A stretch of DNA of 36,264 nucleotides from Lachnospiraceae bacterium (lineage in GTDB: Bacteria > Bacillota > Clostridia > Lachnospirales > Lachnospiraceae): positions 1 to 36,264 of the forward strand of contig JAUNOA010000016.1 of assembly GCA_030531245.1 (NCBI GenBank), given 5' to 3'. Every line of letters begins with the position of its first letter. Positions within the stretch are counted from its first letter, which is position 1. The notes under the pieces were generated by a model, which did not search any database, was not told where the DNA came from, and saw nothing but the letters and a program-made list of their open reading frames with translations. This document shows positions 16,051-25,369 of this stretch, piece by piece. Made by a program: the position numbers and the translations under genes.

Positions 16051-18124
16051 ATAATCTGTTGCTTCCCTCGTCTATCTCTTCTCTGAGGCTTCCGTCCTCA
16101 ATCATATATTCTATAATGTCACCTGCCCGCGAATGCGAGGCAAGGAAGTCATCATTTACATATATATAATCCGTTTTCGCATAGTCTAAAAATTCTTTAA
16201 AAAGATCCAGTGTCTTTACCAGATATACATTCCCGCCTGATCCCTCGATGTCCGTATAGCTTTGAACGATACACCTGAATCCGAAGCACTGCGGCTGATC
16301 GGCAAAAGCTATCACTCTTTGTTTACTGTCTCTCGCCAGAAAATCATAGATTTCTTTGTTTCCGGCAGCTATAAGATTATCGTAGGCATCCGATTCATGA
16401 TCGTAGAATCCAAGATGCAGAAATCTGTCGGGTGTCAGTCCGACAGAACCTGACCAGTTTGTAACGGTGCATACCATAATGTTCATAAGCAGTACAGGCA
16501 GCAGATAATGATATATGCCCTCTGCCGATGCAAAGAACAAAACATCAGCAAGCGCATACAGAATCATAAAATAATTTCCGTCAACCTGATACAAGGTCAG
16601 TATGCAGACTATGCTGACGGCAAGTATTGTTCCGGTAAGTATCTTCAGAAGCTTATTGCCTTTGTTCAGGAACCCGAAAAACAGCATAACCGCTGTTCCG
16701 ATTCCTCCCCATGCTATATAGACATGGAACAGATCATCTGTAACCGGACAGAAGAAAAATCCGATAAGTCTTTTTATGAGACTGACATTTTCCGCTTTTC
16801 CGAATGCTTCGACATTATTAAACGGATATCTGGGTAAAAATCCTATGGCGCTCCATATTTTCGATGCCGCCGCCGTTACAGGAAATCCCGTCAGCATTAT
16901 CGTTCTGGCCGTGATGAATCCGAATGCCAGAATAACCGGTATGGAAATGTACCATCTGACAGTATCTATTTTTCTCTTTGTGATGATCACATACAGGAGT
17001 GTCACGATAAAAATCACTCCGGAAAACAGAAGTCCCGTCGGTTTGAAAATCAGCGAAAACAGCAGCTCCGTCCCTGCCCAGACATAGTCTTCATTCAGGA
17101 TATCTATAATTGCAAGAAGCTGTATAAATACAGTGATTACATCCGTCTTTGCGGATATTCCCATGTTCATGATTCCGGGTATCGCTGCCGCAAACATTGC
17201 GGCGTACACTCCGGCTCTGCGACAGTTCAGCTTTTTGACCATACAGTAGATACAAACAAGTATCCCTACGCTCATCCACCATGAAAACGAAAGTACATAC
17301 CCGTATGTTACATCGGTCACGAGCGGAAGAACCAGCGTTTCCAGTCCCTTCGGATAAACATAAACATCATTTACACTTCCGAGATTTTCGTAGATACCGT
17401 TTCCGCTGTCCAGTATATATTTACTCCTGAGTCCGTAATGCAGAGAATCATAATCCAGTGTAATATTGATTCTTCCTGCCTGCAAAAGTATCATGGCCAA
17501 AAGAAGCGCAACTGCAAGACAGATATAAGCTCTGTATTTCTTTTCCTTTTTCAGTTCTTTGTCATCCGGAAGTTCTTTACATGGAATACTAATTCTCTTC
17601 CTTGAATACCTGATTACTCCTATGTAGACCGCACTTAACGTAAATATTGCTATAGCCACTATTCTCGAGGCAGCTATACCTCCGGTACCGAATACATTGA
17701 TCAGACAGACCACTGTCAGGTGAACAGCCGATCCCATAACAAAATCATGCAAAAATCTTTTGAGTCTGTCTTCATTTCTTTCAGGGTTGATTGTATTCAG
17801 GAGCGCCTCACCCGCAACTATCAGATAAAAAATATACAATCCGCTTACAAGTACAGGCATTGCTATCCTGTGGATCCACAGGAACACATATGCCACAACT
17901 GCTATGATCGCCCAGCTTATCCATTCGGGACTTACAAAATAAAGAGCCAGAAAAAACCACAAAGCCACAACCAGCACTTCCGCTATCATAAATGCTGTCT
18001 CCGTCATACGAATGACAGTTCCGGCCTGTGTCCTCTGTAACAGAAACACTGTACTGACTATCGTCAGTATCCACAATGCTGCCTGTATGATTATCCCTGT
18101 GGTTTTATTCTTTATAAGCGTCAT
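16031..18124 (-). CDS. Large polytopic membrane protein, probable GT-C type glycosyltransferase
   Basis: A 697-aa protein with about 14-16 helices. An early pair of helices is followed by more, then an extracytoplasmic loop containing INITLDYDSLHYGLRSKYIL and, a little later, YVYPKGLETL. The DYDS/H cluster resembles the acidic catalytic loop of GT-C enzymes. The C-terminal ~140 residues (after TNWSGSVGL) are soluble and contain YIYVNDDFL. It may transfer a sugar from a lipid carrier, or, given its size, be a Wzy-like polymerase; the sequence alone does not separate these. It overlaps the upstream GT2 by 20 nt and the downstream membrane protein by 20 nt. Confidence 0.6.
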   Translation of the reverse strand: MTLIKNKTTGIIIQAALWILTIVSTVFLLQRTQAGTVIRMTETAFMIAEVLVVALWFFLALYFVSPEWISWAIIAVVAYVFLWIHRIAMPVLVSGLYIFYLIVAGEALLNTINPERNEDRLKRFLHDFVMGSAVHLTVVCLINVFGTGGIAASRIVAIAIFTLSAVYIGVIRYSRKRISIPCKELPDDKELKKEKKYRAYICLAVALLLAMILLQAGRINITLDYDSLHYGLRSKYILDSGNGIYENLGSVNDVYVYPKGLETLVLPLVTDVTYGYVLSFSWWMSVGILVCIYCMVKKLNCRRAGVYAAMFAAAIPGIMNMGISAKTDVITVFIQLLAIIDILNEDYVWAGTELLFSLIFKPTGLLFSGVIFIVTLLYVIITKRKIDTVRWYISIPVILAFGFITARTIMLTGFPVTAAASKIWSAIGFLPRYPFNNVEAFGKAENVSLIKRLIGFFFCPVTDDLFHVYIAWGGIGTAVMLFFGFLNKGNKLLKILTGTILAVSIVCILTLYQVDGNYFMILYALADVLFFASAEGIYHYLLPVLLMNIMVCTVTNWSGSVGLTPDRFLHLGFYDHESDAYDNLIAAGNKEIYDFLARDSKQRVIAFADQPQCFGFRCIVQSYTDIEGSGGNVYLVKTLDLFKEFLDYAKTDYIYVNDDFLASHSRAGDIIEYMIEDGSLREEIDEGSNRLYEYIQE

Positions 18125-18887
18125 ACGATTTTCTATATGTTTTCTTCAGGAACTCCGAAAATGCACCTTTATGCATCCTGTCAAACATCTCAGATTCTTC
18201 ACGTTCACGCACATTATTGTTTATCGCCGTGCTTGTAGCTGCATCCGCATGAACACGATACATGATAAGCGGGCGTTCTATACATACCCAGCGTCCTTTT
18301 TCAGATGCAAGTCTGTATAAGGCATCCCAGTCAAGTACAAACTGGTACTGTGTATCAAACAATCCTTCTCCGCATAAATTCTTATCATATGTACATGACG
18401 GACAGATTATCGGATTACCCAGCCTGACCGCAGCCTTTTTAATTACAGGCATATGATTTAACCGTGGAATTCGAAGCGGTGTACGCAAGAGTTTCTTTAC
18501 TATCTCTATTCCTCCGTACTCAACGAGCTTTCCGTTTTTGATTGTAACCGAAGCAGTCATAAAAACGCTCATATCCGGATATTTCTGTTTGGTTTCAAGA
18601 AGTGTCTTCACATAGTCATGATGATATATGTCATCCTGATGGGCTATGGTGATCAGATCACTGTCCGACTTTGAGTATGCATAGTTCCAGTCATATCCTA
18701 TTCCGGGTTCACCGGTTCTTACATAAAGCGGAATATCATACTTTTCAGCCATCATCATCAGATAATCGCTCGGTGTCGATGTGCACATTATGATATCGCT
18801 CCTGACTGTCTGACCTGTCAGGGACTTGATACAACTCTCCAGATAAGGAGAATCTCCGTATGCACTTATCGCAAATGTATGCTTCAT
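18105..18887 (-). CDS. GT2 family glycosyltransferase
   Basis: A 260-aa GT-A fold enzyme: TFAISAYGDSPYLESCI at the nucleotide-binding start, then DLITIAHQDDIY, where QDD supplies the metal-binding acidic residues, and a catalytic-base region around VLDWDALYRLA. No membrane segment is seen, so it acts in the cytosol on a lipid-linked glycan. It starts 2 nt after the stop of the 1267-aa multidomain gene and is clearly co-transcribed. Its C-terminus overlaps the next membrane-protein gene by 20 nt. The sugar donor cannot be predicted. Confidence 0.85.
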   Translation of the reverse strand: MKHTFAISAYGDSPYLESCIKSLTGQTVRSDIIMCTSTPSDYLMMMAEKYDIPLYVRTGEPGIGYDWNYAYSKSDSDLITIAHQDDIYHHDYVKTLLETKQKYPDMSVFMTASVTIKNGKLVEYGGIEIVKKLLRTPLRIPRLNHMPVIKKAAVRLGNPIICPSCTYDKNLCGEGLFDTQYQFVLDWDALYRLASEKGRWVCIERPLIMYRVHADAATSTAINNNVREREESEMFDRMHKGAFSEFLKKTYRKSYDAYKE

Positions 18888-18889
18888 GT

Positions 18890-21800
18890 TTACTCAATAT
18901 CTTCTTTTACATTTTCCCACACTGCATCGGTACAGTTATTTATTCTGATATACTCCAGTGCTTTCCTGCTCATTTCCGATAGCCGCTTTGTGTCTTTATA
19001 AAGAGCTGACATTTTTTCGGCAAAGCTGTTTTCATCATCTTCAATAAGCATTATTTCCTGTGCTTCGGGTATTCCTTCCGCGCCTACTGATGTAGTGACT
19101 ACCGGACATCCGTAGTACAAAGCTTCAACGGTCTTTCCCTTGACACCTGCCCCGTACCGGAGCGGCACTGCTACGATTCTTACTTGATCATATAATTCAA
19201 GCAGTTCTTCTTCCGAAACGAACCCCTTGAAACAGATACCTTCCTCTTCACTGTCAAGTGCCATAAGCTCATCGTCGGCATTTGAACCGACAACATAGAG
19301 TTTTGCCTCATCATCTGCATGCATTCTGAATATCGGCCAGATATTCTTTACAAACCAAAGAAGTCCGTCCTTATTCGGAGGATGTGAGAAACCTCCGACA
19401 AAAAGGATTCCTTCTCTCTTTGCAAAATCTTCTTCTGCCGGTACATGGAACTCATCATAAACATATGCCGTTATCGCCTTCGCCCTGACCGTTGGATCCA
19501 GATCGGCTATGGCTCTGATCTCCACCTCCGAAGGATAGTAGTTCATATCGGCTTTATGCATGATTCCGAATTCCACGGATTTCCAGTACTGACTCTGCTC
19601 TCTGGATTCTATATCACCTGTGAGTTCGAATTCTCTCAGGAGACGCAGATAATGAAGATCGTGTCCGTAGAATATTATCTTAAGAGTCGTGTGCTCTTTG
19701 ATATAATCAATATACTTTGCCGCAATATGCGGTCTGTTCAGATAAACAAGATGAATATCCTTTGCATGCCTGTCAATCCACGGCCAGATATCCACTTCCA
19801 TTCTTGCACCGTACAGAATCTCTATTCCCATCTGTTGAAGTATCGTCGAATACGGTTCGTCATGATGATAGTTTGCTCCGAGGAACTTGATTTCATAACC
19901 CTTGGCAAGCAGCATCTTCAGATACATGAATGTTGTTTTTGATCCGGCATCTTTGTCAAACGTGGGAACATAATGATCTACAAACAATATGATTTTCTTT
20001 CCGCGGCTTCTCTCACGTGCCCTGAAAGGATCCGGATTGCCTGTATTTTCATATTGCTTTGCAAATTCTTCCGCCCATTTTTCTTTGAGTTTCCTTGAAT
20101 TTTCAATCTGGTAATGCTTAAGCCCTGTTCCGTTGACATCGGTTCCGTTGGAAACGCCTTCATAATGAATGACCTTTGACAGTGGCTGGTATACCACTTT
20201 ATATCCTGCCTTTCTCACCTCAAATGCAAGATCGCTGTCTTCACAATATGCCGGTGCGTATCTCTCGTCGAAACCGCCTATTTTATCCCAAAGCTTCTTC
20301 CGGATCAGTATGGCTGCACCTGAAATATAGTCTACTTCACGGACGTAGTTGTATTGACAGTCATCGGGATCATCGCCCCGACCGTAATTCCACCCCGATC
20401 CATCACTCCATATGATTCCTCCGGCTTCCTGCAGTCTCCCGTCAGGAAATACCAGCTTTGACCCTGTCATTCCTATGCTCTTATCACGTTCCATCAGAGT
20501 GACAAGCGAAGAAAGCCATCCTTCGGTCACAGTAGTATCATTATTAAGGAACATGATATATCTTCCTCTTGCAGATCCCGCCGCATTATTGCAGTTTCTG
20601 AGGAATCCCATATTTTCCGGTGTCCTGCAGACGGTCACACCGGTGACGAATTTATCCAGTTCGGACGTTGCATCCGTTGACATATCATCTGCAATGATTA
20701 TTTCATAATCCACATCCGTAGTATATTTTTTAATCGAAGCCAGACACTTATATGTGTATTCAATCTGATTATATACAGGTATGATGATGGATACTTCAGG
20801 ATAACCTGATCCGATAAAATCCAGTTTTCCTGTTTCTCTGTATACCGATCCTATCTTGAAATCACCTTCAACAAGATTTTTGCCGGTTTCAGTATGCATG
20901 AGTTTGTGATACTCCGCCGGATGAAGAACCGACATTCTGGTATACTCAAGTTTCTTTCTTGCTTCCGAACCTTCCGGATATTTCTCTCTTATTATCTCTC
21001 CTGCTTTTCTTCTGACCTTTGACCATGCCGCTTCATGCGCGTTGAGATACTCCAGTGCCCTTGCCTTTTCCTCAACTTCTGCTTTCAGATTCTTTATGGT
21101 TATCTCGAGATTTGCCACATGATTATCCGTCAGTCTTTTGATTTCGGTCATCTTTTTGATTTCAGCCGTCTTGTCATGAAGCTGAGCAATCAGTCCTTCT
21201 CTTTCCTCAATTGCCGCACTTAGTTTCCTGCTCTCCCTGAGCAGCTCTTCAGCGGTCTTCACACTGATTCTGTAATTATCCAGATATATTGCCTGAACAT
21301 CCCCATGGATCTGCTGCTGGAAGTCATGTTCCGGCTGCCAGTAGGACGATGCCTCATCGGGAGTGATTCCGAATTTTTTCAGAAATACCTCTTTGCTTAC
21401 CCCTCCGAGAATGGAATAGTAATTATCATAGAAATCGGACAGAGCCCTGAATGTGATGTACCTGCTGTCCTGTTCCTCATTTGTGACCCATTCATAATCA
21501 ATACCGGTAAGATTGATTTTTCTCCCCAGCTTCCTGCCTCCGAAAAGGAAATTTCCGAAGATTGAATCTATGTTGTGCACCGGAACATTTCCAATTACAG
21601 CCTTAAGTCCGTTCCTGATTTCCTCATAGGGATCCGCACCATCGGTTATATTATCCGCAATCCTGTCTGCAAGCGTCCGGCCTTCTATATAGTCATATCT
21701 GACCGAATATCCGTCTTCGCTGAGTTCCGGTTTTACATATTCGATATCCCGGTCCTCATCCTTCAGTATTCTGTATTTATCAATAAATGAAGCAATATGC

Positions 21801-22693
21801 GCCTTGCCGGCTTCGCACAATGCGGATTTCTCAACCTCTCGTGTTCCGTCAGCCTTCTGATATATTGCCGTCCTGATCTTGTATTCATCTTTACGCGTAC
21901 GGTTGTATTTAACAAATATAACCTTCCTGTCACTTACCGCATTTTTATTCAGAACAAAAACGAATGAGTTTGCAAACTCTGCAAATCTGCCGTCACGACA
22001 CACCTCGTCATATTTTTTCCCGAGATCCATTGTCGAAAATTCGTTATCGTTATATGCTGGGATCACATGTGCCAGTTCACCCGGATTCGGCAGATATTCA
22101 TCGGAATAAATGCTGACCGGCAGCAGATAATCCTGCATGGGATAATACCAGCTTTGATCCGCATCTTCTGCAAATGAGAATTTCTTAATTAGATCGTCTC
22201 TGCTGAAGATACAGTCACCGCCCGGTGCACCGCCCCACCATTTGATCCCGTATCGGTTATTGCAGGCCACTATGAAGCTTCCGTCGTCGTTTAAAAGCCC
22301 GTACAGTTTTCTGATATCATTATCCGAAAGGGTATTGAGCGTTCCTACGGAAACAACATAATCATATCCTGACCGCAGATCATTCTTATCATAAAAAATC
22401 CTTATACTGTCAATGGCATCTTCAAACCTGCAGAGCAGTTTCTCGGCTTCAAATTTATCGGCTTCGTATACATCCACCCGGCAGTTTTTTCTAATCCAAA
22501 TATTGATTACCGCACCTTCACCCGCACCGATAAGAAGTACTCTGCTTCCTTCCTTGAAAGGGAACCACTCGAGTACACCTTCCCTCTGATTTGAAAAGGC
22601 ATAAAGATTTTCCAGAGAAGGATTCTCCCTCAAAAGAGTCTTCTCATCATTGCCGTATCTGAGTATTAAACTTTTGAAAACATCAAGCTTCAT
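18890..22693 (-). CDS. 1267-aa methyltransferase - kinase-like - coiled coil - GT2 - GT4 polysaccharide enzyme (WbdD-like N-terminus)
   Basis: Regions in order. A Rossmann methyltransferase (~45-150) has the SAM-binding VLLIGAGEGAVI (52-63) and VDVYEADKF. A kinase-like domain (~255-440) has HNIDSIFGNFLF, with D376 and N381 at the catalytic-loop D-x4-N positions, and IDYEW, with D399 at the metal-binding position, as in aminoglycoside/choline kinases. A charged coiled coil spans ~477-565. A GT2 domain (~632-870) has VSIIIPVYNQ, ADDMSTD, FLNNDTT and CEDSDLAFEV. A GT4 domain (~900-1267) has FVGGFSHPPNKDG and YGAGVKGKTVEALYYGCPVV. Methyltransferase, kinase and coiled coil in this order match WbdD, which caps O9a-type chains and measures their length; that similarity is by architecture and motif only. 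The gene overlaps the end of the Wzt-like ATPase by 11 nt. Confidence 0.85.
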   Translation of the reverse strand: MKLDVFKSLILRYGNDEKTLLRENPSLENLYAFSNQREGVLEWFPFKEGSRVLLIGAGEGAVINIWIRKNCRVDVYEADKFEAEKLLCRFEDAIDSIRIFYDKNDLRSGYDYVVSVGTLNTLSDNDIRKLYGLLNDDGSFIVACNNRYGIKWWGGAPGGDCIFSRDDLIKKFSFAEDADQSWYYPMQDYLLPVSIYSDEYLPNPGELAHVIPAYNDNEFSTMDLGKKYDEVCRDGRFAEFANSFVFVLNKNAVSDRKVIFVKYNRTRKDEYKIRTAIYQKADGTREVEKSALCEAGKAHIASFIDKYRILKDEDRDIEYVKPELSEDGYSVRYDYIEGRTLADRIADNITDGADPYEEIRNGLKAVIGNVPVHNIDSIFGNFLFGGRKLGRKINLTGIDYEWVTNEEQDSRYITFRALSDFYDNYYSILGGVSKEVFLKKFGITPDEASSYWQPEHDFQQQIHGDVQAIYLDNYRISVKTAEELLRESRKLSAAIEEREGLIAQLHDKTAEIKKMTEIKRLTDNHVANLEITIKNLKAEVEEKARALEYLNAHEAAWSKVRRKAGEIIREKYPEGSEARKKLEYTRMSVLHPAEYHKLMHTETGKNLVEGDFKIGSVYRETGKLDFIGSGYPEVSIIIPVYNQIEYTYKCLASIKKYTTDVDYEIIIADDMSTDATSELDKFVTGVTVCRTPENMGFLRNCNNAAGSARGRYIMFLNNDTTVTEGWLSSLVTLMERDKSIGMTGSKLVFPDGRLQEAGGIIWSDGSGWNYGRGDDPDDCQYNYVREVDYISGAAILIRKKLWDKIGGFDERYAPAYCEDSDLAFEVRKAGYKVVYQPLSKVIHYEGVSNGTDVNGTGLKHYQIENSRKLKEKWAEEFAKQYENTGNPDPFRARERSRGKKIILFVDHYVPTFDKDAGSKTTFMYLKMLLAKGYEIKFLGANYHHDEPYSTILQQMGIEILYGARMEVDIWPWIDRHAKDIHLVYLNRPHIAAKYIDYIKEHTTLKIIFYGHDLHYLRLLREFELTGDIESREQSQYWKSVEFGIMHKADMNYYPSEVEIRAIADLDPTVRAKAITAYVYDEFHVPAEEDFAKREGILFVGGFSHPPNKDGLLWFVKNIWPIFRMHADDEAKLYVVGSNADDELMALDSEEEGICFKGFVSEEELLELYDQVRIVAVPLRYGAGVKGKTVEALYYGCPVVTTSVGAEGIPEAQEIMLIEDDENSFAEKMSALYKDTKRLSEMSRKALEYIRINNCTDAVWENVKEDIE

Positions 22694-23933
22694 GCTTAAC
22701 TACATTTACCTCTGATTCCATGTCGTAAATCCCGACTGTATTTTTGTTGGAGATTACCGTGATATTTGCGACATCATACAGTCTGTGATATACGGTATGA
22801 ACTCCTCCTTCGAAACTGGTACAGCTCATGGATAAGAGATAATCTCCTCCCTGAAGGGTCATCTTCTGCCTGAACTCAACTTCATACACATCGCCCGGCT
22901 CTGCCGGCGGAACATCCGCTGCCTCGTACATGGTATTGGTACCTGTCAGTTCGGTTCCCTTTCTGTCTTTTATCGTATATGTGAAAATCGGAGCTGCAAT
23001 TTTTTCATGGAAACGTATCTTTTCACGTATTGTGAAATACTCCCCTTTAAGCAGAAGATTCGTCGCCTCTCCCTTTTCATCAAAAAGTCCGAAATCAATG
23101 ATTCTTGCCCTTCCGTCCCCGTATTCCGTGCGATTCGGATTCACGGTTATCTGCGAAGACAGCGGCTCGTCTTCATTTTCCTCTTCTTCATCTGTCCCGT
23201 ATTTCCCTGCAAGTATCTTTTTGTACAGATCGACCATCTCTCCGGCAGGTCCTTCTGCAATCTTGTCGCCCCTGTTCAGGACAACAACCTTATCGCAGTA
23301 CTTGATGATAGACCCCATATCATGTGTAACCATGAGTATGGTGGTTCCGTTCTGCCGGATTTCTTCCATACGCTTATAGCATTTTGCCTGAAAGAAAACA
23401 TCGCCTACCGACAAAGCTTCGTCAACAATCAGTATGTCGGGATCAACATTGATTGCAAGTGCAAATGCAAGTCTTACGAACATACCCGATGAATATGTTT
23501 TTACCGGCTGATAGACAAAATCTCCTATCTCCGCAAATTCGAGGATATCTTCAAGTTTCTCATCCATCTGTGAACGTGTAAAACCCATCATGGTCCCGTT
23601 CATATAGATATTCTCTATGCCGGTATAGTCCATGTTGAAACCTGCACCCAGCTCAAGAAGTGCGGAAATGTTTCCCTCGGTCTCAACCGTACCCCCGGAT
23701 TGTGAAAGCACACCGGTAATGATCTTAAGCATAGTGGATTTGCCGGAACCGTTGGTTCCGATTATTCCTACCGTTGTCCCTTTTTCCACTTCAAAGCTCA
23801 CATCATTGAGAGCATTGAACGGACGATGGTACTGCCGGCGACTCAAGCTCTCCTTCAGCCTGTCTATGGGTTTATCATAGAGTTTGTAGGTCTTGGTGAC
23901 ATTATTAACTTTTATCGCAAGATTATTATTCAT
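22683..23933 (-). CDS. Polysaccharide ABC transporter ATP-binding protein with C-terminal carbohydrate-binding domain (Wzt-like)
   Basis: A 416-aa protein. The ATPase spans 1-250, with Walker A GTNGSGKST (59-67), signature YSSGM (147-151), Walker B ILIVDEALS and the switch histidine H204 in VTHDMG. An acidic linker (EEENEDEP) leads to a ~155-residue beta-rich C-terminal domain (~262-416). Such C-terminal domains in Wzt proteins bind the modified non-reducing end of the glycan and license export. With the Wzm-like permease it would export an undecaprenyl-linked polysaccharide. It starts 74 nt after the permease gene, with CGGAG before the ATG. The next gene encodes a putative capping enzyme, which fits an end-recognition role. 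Confidence 0.92.
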   Translation of the reverse strand: MNNNLAIKVNNVTKTYKLYDKPIDRLKESLSRRQYHRPFNALNDVSFEVEKGTTVGIIGTNGSGKSTMLKIITGVLSQSGGTVETEGNISALLELGAGFNMDYTGIENIYMNGTMMGFTRSQMDEKLEDILEFAEIGDFVYQPVKTYSSGMFVRLAFALAINVDPDILIVDEALSVGDVFFQAKCYKRMEEIRQNGTTILMVTHDMGSIIKYCDKVVVLNRGDKIAEGPAGEMVDLYKKILAGKYGTDEEEENEDEPLSSQITVNPNRTEYGDGRARIIDFGLFDEKGEATNLLLKGEYFTIREKIRFHEKIAAPIFTYTIKDRKGTELTGTNTMYEAADVPPAEPGDVYEVEFRQKMTLQGGDYLLSMSCTSFEGGVHTVYHRLYDVANITVISNKNTVGIYDMESEVNVVKHEA

Positions 23934-24007
23934 AATACTTTACTCCGTCAGCCTGAACATAAAGTCCTGAGGATGGATGTTTATGCGAGGGATGTCCTGA
24001 TTAAACA

Positions 24008-24811
24008 TCACAATACATCCGCAAAGTGCGGTTTCAACTTCCTGAAAAGTCTGATTCCTATCAGAAAGATCACTATAGTTACAATCCAGAAATAAACCGT
24101 AAGACCCGGTCTTTGCCAGAAATAGTTTCCGGCAAGCATGGAATCTCTGTAGCCTGTGACTATATAATACACCGGATTGATTTTAAGTATCTGTTCCAGC
24201 CATGCCGGACGGTTCGGGAACATACTGGGATCCCACATGATCGGCGTAAGCCACATTCCGAACTGCAATACAATATTTACTATCTGAGCCATATCCTTGA
24301 AGAATACATTGATTGCCGAAGTCATGTATATGATAGCCAGAGACAGCACAGTCAGTGCAAAACTGTAATAGATGATCATAATCCATGAAAGCATCGGTAA
24401 TCTCCCGTAACAGAAAAACATGGCGATCATAATGAGTACGAATATACCGTGGATAATGAGGCATGAAGCCAGCTTGATAACCGGCAGGAGTTCAACATTA
24501 AAAACCACTTTCTTGACCAGATAATGATACTCCTGCAGGCAGCCTGTACCGCTGTTGAGTGCCTCGTTAAAATAAAACCACGGTACTATGCCGGGAACCA
24601 GCCAAAGCACATACGGAACTCCCGGAATCGGAGGAACCGATTTGAATCCCAGCTGAAAGATACAGAAATATATGAGAACCGTAACTATAGGCTGGATAAA
24701 CATCCATGCGACACCGAAATAAGATCCCGCAAAACGTTTACGGAAATCCGCTTTTGCCAGATCTGCTATTATCTGGCGCTTATCTGCAATTTCTTTGATC
24801 AGTTTAATCAT
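24008..24811 (-). CDS. Polysaccharide ABC transporter permease (Wzm/TagG-like, ABC-2 type)
   Basis: A 267-aa membrane protein with six predicted helices. The amphipathic start DLAKADFRKRFAGSYFGVAW and the later FFKDMAQIVNIVLQFGMWLTPIMW are typical of the ABC-2 permeases of capsule, O-antigen and teichoic acid exporters. It forms the channel for the ATPase encoded next. The start overlaps the rmlC stop (ATGA). A 74-nt gap with two TCAGGAC repeats separates it from the ATPase gene, the largest spacing in this arm of the operon. Confidence 0.92.
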   Translation of the reverse strand: MIKLIKEIADKRQIIADLAKADFRKRFAGSYFGVAWMFIQPIVTVLIYFCIFQLGFKSVPPIPGVPYVLWLVPGIVPWFYFNEALNSGTGCLQEYHYLVKKVVFNVELLPVIKLASCLIIHGIFVLIMIAMFFCYGRLPMLSWIMIIYYSFALTVLSLAIIYMTSAINVFFKDMAQIVNIVLQFGMWLTPIMWDPSMFPNRPAWLEQILKINPVYYIVTGYRDSMLAGNYFWQRPGLTVYFWIVTIVIFLIGIRLFRKLKPHFADVL

Positions 24812-25365
24812 TTGAATTTAAATGTTTCCTTAAAACTTGGTTGAACCTTATCTTTATCTGACAGAAGTACTGTCATATCATCCGTGATCGGCCACTCAAC
24901 TGCGATGTCCGGATCATTCCACACCACTCCGCCTTCATCTCCGGGATGATAGAAATCAGTTACTTTATAAGCAAATGTCGCCTCATCGCTGAGCACCAGA
25001 AAACCATGAGCAAACCCTTCGCTGATGTAAAACTGTTTCATATTCTCTGCTGACAGTTCAACTCCGAACCATTTCCCGTAGGTCTTCGAATTCTGCCTTA
25101 CATCCACAGCAACATCAAAAACTCTTCCCTGAAGGACCCGCACCAGTTTCCCCTGCGGGAACTCTTTCTGGAAATGCAGCCCTCTCAGAACTCCCCTGGT
25201 ACTCTTCGACTGATTGTCCTGAACAAATACCATGTCCAGTCCGGCTTCCTGAAAATCCCTCTGATTGTACGTTTCTACAAAATACCCTCTGGCATCGGCA
25301 TGAACCGTCGGCTCAATAACATACAATCCTTCGATATCACATTTTGTAACTTTAATCTGTCCCAT
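24808..25365 (-). CDS. rfbC: dTDP-4-dehydrorhamnose 3,5-epimerase
   Basis: A 185-aa cupin-fold epimerase of normal length. Diagnostic segments are DARGYFVETYN, VQDNQSKSTRGVLRGLHFQ with the catalytic H64, and a FAYKVTDFY segment with the catalytic-site Tyr residues. It converts dTDP-4-keto-6-deoxyglucose to the 4-keto-rhamnose form, the third step of dTDP-L-rhamnose synthesis. The other steps (rmlA, rmlB, rmlD) are not in this window. The neighbouring DegT aminotransferase could use a related 4-keto sugar, so the product may be an amino-dideoxysugar rather than rhamnose. GGGGTGATGAT precedes the ATG. Confidence 0.93.
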   Translation of the reverse strand: MGQIKVTKCDIEGLYVIEPTVHADARGYFVETYNQRDFQEAGLDMVFVQDNQSKSTRGVLRGLHFQKEFPQGKLVRVLQGRVFDVAVDVRQNSKTYGKWFGVELSAENMKQFYISEGFAHGFLVLSDEATFAYKVTDFYHPGDEGGVVWNDPDIAVEWPITDDMTVLLSDKDKVQPSFKETFKFK

Positions 25366-25369
25366 ATCA

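Noticed and set aside
23934-24007. Possible regulatory element in the 74-nt gap between the ABC permease and ATPase genes
   Set aside because: Only short TCAGGAC and ACATCC repeats are present; no promoter or stable hairpin is convincing.
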